From positions 1-11,844 of the forward strand of contig CAZOTE010000062.1 in the NCBI GenBank assembly GCA_964582705.1: a stretch of DNA of 11,844 bases, written 5' to 3'. The notes under the pieces are model-generated. The model was given only the letters and a program-made list of their open reading frames with translations, searched no databases and was not told where the DNA came from. The DNA is from Alkalibacter sp964582705. GTDB taxonomy: Bacteria > Bacillota > Clostridia > Eubacteriales > Alkalibacteraceae. The translations under genes were made by a program, and so were the position numbers. Positions 7,029-11,844 of this stretch are shown here, piece by piece; within the stretch, counting starts at the first letter, position 1; each line of letters starts with the position of its first letter.

Positions 7029-8069
7029 TTAGAGATTCTTCTCAAATGCCAAATCTATCAGCTTCACTATCAAGTCATGATAACTTATTCCCGTATGCTC
7101 CCAAAGCTTGGGGTACATGCTGATGTTGGTAAAACCCGGCATGGTATTTATTTCATTTATAAATATTTCATCCGTATTCTTTTCCACGAAGAAATCTACT
7201 CTAGACAATCCATTTCCATCTATGGCCATATACGCTTCTATAGCATAGTTCCTGATTTTTTCGGCAATCTCATCTGATAAATCAGCAGGTATTATTAAAA
7301 CAGACTTCCCGTCATCTAAATATTTAGAATGGTAATCATAAAACTCTTTTGAAGGAACTATCTCCCCTAAAACCGATGCTGCGGGGTCGGCATTTCCTAA
7401 AACGGCGCATTCGATTTCCCTGCAGTTTATATTGGCTTCAACTATGATCTTTTTATCGTATTGAAAAGCTTCTTTGATTCCGTCGATTAGCTCCTGCTTG
7501 TCATGTGCCTTTGAAATCCCAACACTGGAACCCATATTCGCAGGCTTTACAAAGCAAGGATATCCGATTTCACTTTGAATTTCATCTATTATTTGGTCTG
7601 AGTCCTTAGCCCAAAAAAACTCCTTAACAGACAAAAAGTTCCCCTGAGGAAGCCCTGCATCTTTAAATATTTTTTTGCACATGACCTTGTCCATCCCTAC
7701 TGCCGAAGCAAGGACGCCGCAGCCAACATAGGGTTTTCCCATAAGCTCCAATAAGCCTTGAACTGTGCCGTCTTCTCCATTCGGACCGTGGAGCACCGGG
7801 AAGAATACGTCTATCTCGTCTATTAAATCATCGTGAAATACTGAAAAATCCTTAATCAGATTCTCTTCGTCAAGGATCCATGATCCGTCCTTTATTTTTT
7901 CCTTGATTCCTTCGTATATGTACCAGTTACCTTCCTTGTCGATTCCTATGGTGGTCAGATCGTATTTTTCCTTGTCCATCGCCTCTATAACATTTGATGC
8001 AGACATCAAAGATACGTCATGCTCCTTGGATTTACCTCCGAAAATTATACCTACTTTTATTTTTGACAC
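7029..8069 (-). CDS. ddl: D-alanine--D-alanine ligase
   Basis: Ddl joins two D-alanines using ATP to make the D-Ala-D-Ala end of the peptidoglycan precursor in the cytoplasm. The 346 aa ATP-grasp enzyme shows GGKSKEHDVSLMSA with the conserved Glu16, HGPNGEDGTVQG (residues 94-105), KPANMGSSVGISK (serine loop 181-183), an omega-loop DYHSKYLDDGKS with a tyrosine typical of D-Ala-adding enzymes, the metal-binding RVDFF and NEINTMPGFTNISMYPKLW. Nothing suggests a D-lactate or D-serine ligase of the VanA or VanC type. The start is GTG 8069 behind GGAGGAG. It follows the patatin gene by 38 bases with no terminator, so co-transcription is likely. No intrinsic terminator lies directly after its stop. 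Confidence 0.95.
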   Translation of the reverse strand: MSKIKVGIIFGGKSKEHDVSLMSASNVIEAMDKEKYDLTTIGIDKEGNWYIYEGIKEKIKDGSWILDEENLIKDFSVFHDDLIDEIDVFFPVLHGPNGEDGTVQGLLELMGKPYVGCGVLASAVGMDKVMCKKIFKDAGLPQGNFLSVKEFFWAKDSDQIIDEIQSEIGYPCFVKPANMGSSVGISKAHDKQELIDGIKEAFQYDKKIIVEANINCREIECAVLGNADPAASVLGEIVPSKEFYDYHSKYLDDGKSVLIIPADLSDEIAEKIRNYAIEAYMAIDGNGLSRVDFFVEKNTDEIFINEINTMPGFTNISMYPKLWEHTGISYHDLIVKLIDLAFEKNL

Positions 8070-8107
8070 AGTTTCTCCTCCATTTTAGACCATTTGTTTG
8101 CTAACCA

Positions 8108-8881
8108 TTATAACACAGAGAGTGTTTTCATTGCATCAATATAGCCGGTTTCCATATTTGATAAAATTCTATCATTTGAAAAGTCCATTGTTTTTCCCAA
8201 ATTCTTGGATGGAATTATTCTTACTACGTTTAAGTTTTTTTCATCCAAAGGGAATCGATCTTCTCTATCATTGAGCTTAACCACCAATAAATCCTTGTAG
8301 CCCTTCTTCACCAGCATATTCATAGGAAGGTTATTATAAAAACCTCCGTCGAGATATCTCTTTCCACAAATCTTCTCTTCCTTGAAAAACGGCAAAAAGC
8401 TGGTAGCCAGCAAAAAATCCTTCATTTTCCCTTTTGGTATGTCCTCTTTGAAAAGCTCAATACCTTCATCGGCTTCCAAGTCAATTGTAACCAATCCAAA
8501 ATCTTTTTCACTTTTCCTCATTGCCGACTCGTTAACACATTCATCTAAAATTTCTTTGAACGGGTCAATATTAAACCCCTCGATACCGAAAACATACTTC
8601 ATCTCTTGTCTGTAACAGAGGATATCATCAGTTATGAATTCGTGGTCCATTACCCTGTTGATTATTTCTGCAGATTCAGCTATTATTCTTTTAGGTTCCA
8701 TGGTTTCCCAAAGACTTTGCGCCCTATCAAAATCTCCTTGAACCATCATAGCCCCGTTTAGAGCACCCACTGACGCTCCTACGACTCCTTGAAATGAAAT
8801 CTTTAGCTCCTCAATAGCCTTCCAAACGCCGATTTGGTATGCTCCCTTTGCTCCTCCCCCTTCAAGCACTATGCCAAGCAT
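8108..8881 (-). CDS. Patatin-like phospholipase (RssA type)
   Basis: This 257-residue protein is a bacterial patatin-family acyl hydrolase, predicted to act on phospholipid or other acyl ester bonds with a Ser-Asp dyad. The oxyanion loop GGGAKGAYQIG starts at residue 8, the nucleophile elbow GASVG puts Ser at 37, and the Asp is in YLDGGFYNNLP (Asp178). All three elements are intact. There is no signal peptide or transmembrane segment, so it likely works at the inner face of the membrane or in the cytoplasm. ATG 8881 has an AAGGAGG site and lies 21 bases after the cardiolipin synthase gene. Adjacent genes for lipid synthesis and lipid hydrolysis suggest membrane turnover; the substrate is not known. 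Confidence 0.9.
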   Translation of the reverse strand: MLGIVLEGGGAKGAYQIGVWKAIEELKISFQGVVGASVGALNGAMMVQGDFDRAQSLWETMEPKRIIAESAEIINRVMDHEFITDDILCYRQEMKYVFGIEGFNIDPFKEILDECVNESAMRKSEKDFGLVTIDLEADEGIELFKEDIPKGKMKDFLLATSFLPFFKEEKICGKRYLDGGFYNNLPMNMLVKKGYKDLLVVKLNDREDRFPLDEKNLNVVRIIPSKNLGKTMDFSNDRILSNMETGYIDAMKTLSVL

Positions 8882-8902
8882 TATAAAATACCTCCTTGCA
8901 AT

Positions 8903-10351
8903 CTATAAAATAGGTGAAAACAACCTGGAAATCGATTCTTTAACCTTTATGATTATAGATCTTTTTTCATATCTGCTTTCGTTTAGCCTTACCGATTTTT
9001 TCATATCTTCTATAAAAACTTCCTTCATATGATAAGAAAAATCGTGATCGTATATAAAAGCATTTACCTCAAAATTCAGAGAAAAGCTTCTTATATCAAA
9101 ATTGCATGTCCCTACGGAAGAAATTTGATCGTCTACCACTACTGTTTTTGCGTGCAAGAAGCCGTTGTTGTAAATATATATCTTTGCTCCGTACTTTAAC
9201 AATTCTCCTACGTATGAAAAAGTGGCCCAATATACGAATATATGGTCAGGCTTGTCCGGGATCATAATTCTGACGTCAACCCCTGATTTGGCCGCAATTT
9301 TCACAGCTTCCAGTATGCTCTGATCCGGCACGAAATATGGCGTCTGAATGTAGATATACGACTTCGCGGTATTTATCATTTTCAGGTAGCCTTGCTTTAT
9401 CTGCTCGTTGGCATCGTCCGGCCCTGAAGAAACTATTTGGACGCCTACTCGTCCTGCATGAGGAATCTCCGGCATATATTCATAAGTTATCATTATTTCA
9501 TCATCGCTTGAAGCCCGCCAGTCCATGATGAATCTAAGCTGGAGCTCATAAACGGCCGCTCCTTCAATTCGCAGGTGAGAATCTCTCCAATAGCCTTTTT
9601 TCTTGTCTAAACCTAGATACTCATCCCCTACATTAAATCCTCCAATGTATCCTATGTTGCCGTCGATTACGACTATTTTTCTATGGTTTCGATAATTGGC
9701 CTTTAAATTTATTAGCTTTATTTTTGATGGAAAAAACCTAGCCACCTTTACTCCCGCCGCAAGCAAGTCATCCATATCTTTTTTATTTAGAAAAAAACCT
9801 CCCATATCGTCGAAGAGAAGCCTTACTTCCACTCCATCCTTTGCTTTGTTTTTAAGAATCTCCATGATTTCAGTGGCTAAAATCCCACTTTTGAATATGA
9901 AGTATTGGAAGTGTATATGGTGCTCTGCTTTCTTCATATCCTCCATCAGCACATCAAATTTTACTTTCCCGTCTGTAAAGAGCTTTAATTTATTGTTGTT
10001 GGTATAAAGGGCATTGCTAAGATTTTGATGAAAATAAACGAGATCTTTATATCTCTCCCTTGATTTTTCTTCAAAATATATCTTGTCTTCAGCCATATCC
10101 TTCTTTTGCTTCTGAATCAAGCTATTGGTGAGAGCTTTCTCCTCAGTATTTAGCTTGAATATCTTTCTTCTAGCCAGATTCTGAGAAAAAAACAAATAGA
10201 ACACAAAACCCGCTGCAGGAATCATCCATAAAAGAAGCAGCCATGCATAAGTACTCTGCGGATTTTTTCTTTCGAGAAATATTATCGTAAAAGTCAGTAT
10301 TATGTTTATAATCAGCACAAAAGAAAGACCGTAACTGGTAGCCATCAGCAT
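8903..10351 (-). CDS. cls: Cardiolipin synthase (phospholipase D superfamily)
   Basis: Cls condenses two phosphatidylglycerols to cardiolipin and glycerol at the membrane. The 482 aa length and layout are typical: two N-terminal transmembrane helices (about residues 7-26 and 36-56, separated by ERKNPQSTYAW), then two phospholipase D domains with complete HKD motifs, H223-R-K225...D230 in YRNHRKIVVIDG and H400-A-K402...D407 in FLHAKTVVVDDQ. The conserved IQTPYFVPD and GTCNFDIRSF segments are also present. ATG 10351 has GGAGG nine bases upstream. It opens the cls-patatin-ddl cluster. The 70 bases between the preceding terminator and this start are AT-rich and should hold its promoter, though I see only weak -10-like boxes (TATGAT) without a good -35. 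Confidence 0.94.
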   Translation of the reverse strand: MLMATSYGLSFVLIINIILTFTIIFLERKNPQSTYAWLLLLWMIPAAGFVFYLFFSQNLARRKIFKLNTEEKALTNSLIQKQKKDMAEDKIYFEEKSRERYKDLVYFHQNLSNALYTNNNKLKLFTDGKVKFDVLMEDMKKAEHHIHFQYFIFKSGILATEIMEILKNKAKDGVEVRLLFDDMGGFFLNKKDMDDLLAAGVKVARFFPSKIKLINLKANYRNHRKIVVIDGNIGYIGGFNVGDEYLGLDKKKGYWRDSHLRIEGAAVYELQLRFIMDWRASSDDEIMITYEYMPEIPHAGRVGVQIVSSGPDDANEQIKQGYLKMINTAKSYIYIQTPYFVPDQSILEAVKIAAKSGVDVRIMIPDKPDHIFVYWATFSYVGELLKYGAKIYIYNNGFLHAKTVVVDDQISSVGTCNFDIRSFSLNFEVNAFIYDHDFSYHMKEVFIEDMKKSVRLNESRYEKRSIIIKVKESISRLFSPIL

Positions 10352-10424
10352 ATGTAGATTCCTCCAAGTATCATATAGTTGACATATTAGTTAATTGTAT
10401 CATAAATAACGCTGACCAGACCTT

Positions 10425-10452
10425 AAAAAAAATCCGGCACTCTGCCGGATTT
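10425..10452 (-). terminator. Rho-independent terminator of the transglutaminase-like gene
   Basis: A perfect 10-bp stem (AAATCCGGCA at 10430-10439 with TGCCGGATTT at 10443-10452) with a 3-base loop is followed on the minus strand by a run of eight T overlapping the stem end. It begins 36 bases after the gene's stop codon and separates it from cls. Confidence 0.9.
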
Positions 10453-10488
10453 CTTTTGGGGATTCATCAATAAAGGTATTTATCAAAT

Positions 10489-11418
10489 TTAATAAAAATT
10501 TACTACTGAATATTCATCCTGACTCTTGACCATTTGCACTTCCCTGCCATTTCTTAATAGCTGTGCATCATAAGTGGCATCGACGACGTACCAATCTCCA
10601 TCCAAAAGGACCTCGTTCCAAGCATGGTATACGTCAGGCTGGAAGTCTCCATAACCTTTGACCAATTTTGATGGTATTCCTACGCTTCGAAGCATGGAAG
10701 CCATCAATGCGGAATAATCATAGCATATGCCGCCTCTTTCCTCTAGCGTAACCCTGTTGTCAGGTATGTAGGAATAATCAAGTCCCTCAATTTTATCGTA
10801 ATCGTAGTCTATATTTCTTACTATATATTCATATATTGCTTTGAATTTTTGTGCGTCTGTCTCAAGTCCTTCCGTAAGCTCTTTTGCAATAACCGAACTT
10901 TCATCATTCTTGCTCCAATTTACTGTTTGTATAGAGTTTAAATATACTAAATTGTCATCTGTTAAATTTACATTTGCTTCATAAGTGCCAAGAACCCTGT
11001 ATTTGTTGTCTGTAGTATTTTCCAAAACCGATACCTTGTAGTCTCCGTTGCCAAATTGCAGAGGAAACATTTCGTAACTACCTATATCAGCATAGTTGTA
11101 GTGCACTTGCTCTTCATCTTTTTCCACCACTATTTTTATTTTTTTATCCAATCCGTAATTGAATTTGATCCCTATGACTCCTTGCTCCAACAGGCTTTCA
11201 TTAACTTCTATGCTGCCTGATGGGGTTTCGAAATTTTTCACCTCAAGATTTTCAAGAGCAGTTTCCAATTCATTATAAGTGATATTTTGAGATGAGCTCA
11301 AGGGTACAAGCTCGTCGTTTATCAGACTGTCTTGATCTTTTGAAAATACGTTTCCAGTTGCTGCTCCTGCAGCAATTATTGCAAATATTAAAACAGCGGC
11401 TATGCTGAGCTTTTTCAT
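10489..11418 (-). CDS. Exported transglutaminase-like (papain-fold) protein under c-di-GMP riboswitch control
   Basis: The product (309 aa from ATG) starts with a lysine pair and a hydrophobic stretch of about 20 residues, a signal peptide or membrane anchor, with possible cleavage near the AAGAATG region. The C-terminal half (about residues 190-290) is a transglutaminase-like core: RGGICYDYSALMASMLRSVGIPSKLVKGY supplies the catalytic Cys (232), VYHAWNEV the His (265) and WYVVDATYD the Asp (280). Such proteins may be cross-linking enzymes, proteases or amidases; the substrate is unknown. The middle region is beta-rich and unrecognised. ATG 11418 is chosen over an in-frame TTG six bases earlier because AGGAG sits ten bases upstream of it. 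Two c-di-GMP-I riboswitches fill its leader, linking it to the motile/sessile switch. Confidence 0.88.
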   Translation of the reverse strand: MKKLSIAAVLIFAIIAAGAATGNVFSKDQDSLINDELVPLSSSQNITYNELETALENLEVKNFETPSGSIEVNESLLEQGVIGIKFNYGLDKKIKIVVEKDEEQVHYNYADIGSYEMFPLQFGNGDYKVSVLENTTDNKYRVLGTYEANVNLTDDNLVYLNSIQTVNWSKNDESSVIAKELTEGLETDAQKFKAIYEYIVRNIDYDYDKIEGLDYSYIPDNRVTLEERGGICYDYSALMASMLRSVGIPSKLVKGYGDFQPDVYHAWNEVLLDGDWYVVDATYDAQLLRNGREVQMVKSQDEYSVVNFY

Positions 11419-11426
11419 AAACAAAA

Positions 11427-11433
11427 CTCTCCT
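11427..11433 (-). promoter_or_regulatory. Ribosome binding site abutting the proximal riboswitch
   Basis: AGGAGAG (11433-11427) directly follows P1 of the proximal aptamer. The bases AAAGG (11435-11431) can pair with CTTTT (11525-11521) located just 5' of the aptamer, lengthening P1 and covering part of the site. This is a visible complementarity; regulation by it is inferred. Confidence 0.6.
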
Positions 11434-11435
11434 TT

Positions 11436-11517
11436 CGGCAACCGGCTGCCTTCCTTGAATTCAAGGTTAAGGCCCTTGGCTTTGCGTCCCAGTTTTTCAA
11501 CTGGTTTGCCATTATCG
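11436..11517 (-). promoter_or_regulatory. c-di-GMP-I (GEMM-I) riboswitch, gene-proximal copy
   Basis: Reading the minus strand from 11517, the order is P1 5' strand CGATAA, GGCAAACC, a P2 hairpin with GAAA tetraloop (CCAGTT/AACTGG), the signature GGGACGCAAAGCC, a P3 arm with GCCTT/AAGGC plus CCTTG/CAAGG, then AGCCGG and P1 3' strand TTGCCG. The P2 tetraloop and the conserved core match class I c-di-GMP aptamers. Both G residues before CAAACC are kept, which favours c-di-GMP over 3',3'-cGAMP. The aptamer ends just before AAAGGAG, the ribosome site of the next gene, so no terminator fits between and control is probably at translation. Confidence 0.93.
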
Positions 11518-11532
11518 ATGAAAAGTCCATCG
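11516..11532 (-). other. Linker hairpin that competes with P1 of the proximal riboswitch
   Basis: On the minus strand CGATG (11532-11528) and CATCG (11520-11516) can pair around a 7-base loop GACTTTT. The 3' arm uses the first two bases of the proximal aptamer's P1 strand, and the loop contains the CTTTT that could otherwise cover the ribosome site. It is a candidate alternative fold for the switch. The stem is only 5 bp, so confidence is limited. Confidence 0.4.
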
Positions 11533-11560
11533 GTTTAATACAATAAAAAAACTTCCCCTT

Positions 11561-11639
11561 CGGTAACCGGCTGTCTTCCTTTAAAAAGGTAAGACCCTTG
11601 GCTTTGCGTCCCAGCCTTTCGACTGGTTTGCCTTTATCG
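11561..11639 (-). promoter_or_regulatory. c-di-GMP-I (GEMM-I) riboswitch, distal copy
   Basis: The same architecture as the proximal copy is read from 11639: CGATAA, GGCAAACC, P2 CCAGTC-GAAA-GGCTGG, GGGACGCAAAGCC, P3 with GTCTT/AAGAC and CCTTT/AAAGG, then AGCCGG and TTACCG. Compared with the proximal copy, stems differ by compensating changes (P2 C-G to U-A and U-G to U-A; P3 U-A to C-G), so both fold selectively. Flanks are also duplicated: CTTTTCA precedes P1 in both copies. After the aptamer comes GAAGGGGAAG and seven T (11550-11544), but I see no strong independent terminator stem before that run. Confidence 0.93.
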
Positions 11640-11646
11640 CTGAAAA

Positions 11647-11801
11647 GCATACACTTCTAGCAAGTACATCTATCTACAATACAATTCTACCACAAAAAAA
11701 CCGCAAACACAAGCAACCCAGCCTTTAAATATAATAAAATTCCCGTCTTTAGAGGTTAACACCATAAATCTTTAGGCGGAAATTTCATATAAAATGCGTA
11801 T
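11647..11801. other. Intergenic leader region upstream of the riboswitches
   Basis: This AT-rich stretch must contain or precede the promoter for the riboswitch transcript, but I find no minus-strand -35/-10 pair of good quality. On the plus strand there is a TATAAT at 11730-11735 without a recognisable -35, followed by a hairpin at 11743-11780 (CCGTCT...AGGCGG with AGA/TCT and GGT/ACC inner pairs) whose outer stem holds a plus-strand G-U pair. Together with the terminator at 11802-11827 this outlines a possible short plus-strand RNA. Confidence 0.35.
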
Positions 11802-11827
11802 AAAGCCTTTAAAACAAGGCTTTTTTT
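11802..11827 (+). terminator. Intrinsic terminator oriented for plus-strand transcription
   Basis: AAAGCCTT (11802-11809) and AAGGCTTT (11816-11823) form an 8-bp stem with loop TAAAAC; seven T (11821-11827) run through and past the stem end on the plus strand. On the minus strand the exit is only TTTATA, so the plus orientation is favoured. No plus-strand gene precedes it in the window; weak minus-strand use for an upstream gene beyond 11844 remains possible. Confidence 0.5.
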
Positions 11828-11844
11828 GTTGCTTAAAACCCTTG

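Noticed and set aside
6911..7277. Plus-strand open frames over the ddl 3' end and adjoining spacer
   Set aside because: They are largely antisense to ddl, lack ribosome sites and resemble no known protein.
10379..10405. Plus-strand TTGACA at 10379 as a promoter
   Set aside because: No good -10 follows at 16-18 bases and no plus-strand gene lies downstream.
11273..11650. Minus-strand open frame of 125 codons spanning the leader
   Set aside because: It is a translation of the two riboswitch aptamers plus an out-of-frame part of the transglutaminase-like gene, and has no protein-like composition.
11794..11844. Plus-strand ATG open to the window end
   Set aside because: It runs straight through the terminator stem and T-run and lacks a proper ribosome site.

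Overview
The window looks like chromosomal DNA of a low-GC Gram-positive bacterium, most likely a member of the Clostridia. The evidence is AT-rich sequence, strong GGAGG-type ribosome binding sites, frequent GTG and TTG starts, intrinsic terminators, a DUF1934 gene coupled to argS, and tandem c-di-GMP-I riboswitches. I cannot name genus or species. All ten protein genes I support lie on the minus strand, so transcription runs from high to low coordinates.

Layout in transcription order: (1) 11844-10425: a leader with two tandem c-di-GMP-I (GEMM-I) riboswitches, then a gene for an exported transglutaminase-like protein ending at a clear terminator. (2) 10351-7029: an apparent envelope operon of cardiolipin synthase (two HKD motifs), patatin-like phospholipase and D-alanine--D-alanine ligase. 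(3) 7028-6403: a roughly 620-base gene-free stretch rich in hairpins, ending in a strong terminator followed at once by a good extended -10 promoter. (4) 6402-4223: DUF1934 protein and argS, translationally coupled and closed by a clear terminator. (5) 4162-113: an operon of pepD, an SGNH arylesterase-like hydrolase, a VanZ-family membrane protein and a divergent radA, the last three tightly packed or overlapping. (6) 112-1: a perfect-consensus promoter reading out of the window toward the next, unseen gene.

Most of the window is housekeeping: arginyl-tRNA synthesis, peptidoglycan precursor synthesis, phospholipid metabolism, dipeptide breakdown and DNA recombination. The parts that merit attention are the tandem riboswitch leader, where covarying stems show both aptamers are maintained and where the ribosome binding site lies directly against P1 of the second aptamer. 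Others are the unexplained structured intergenic region at 6.4-7.0 kb, the divergent RadA with an altered Walker A motif, and a possible small plus-strand transcript near the right edge. I see no CRISPR array, tRNA, rRNA, transposase or phage gene, and no convincing wholly new system.
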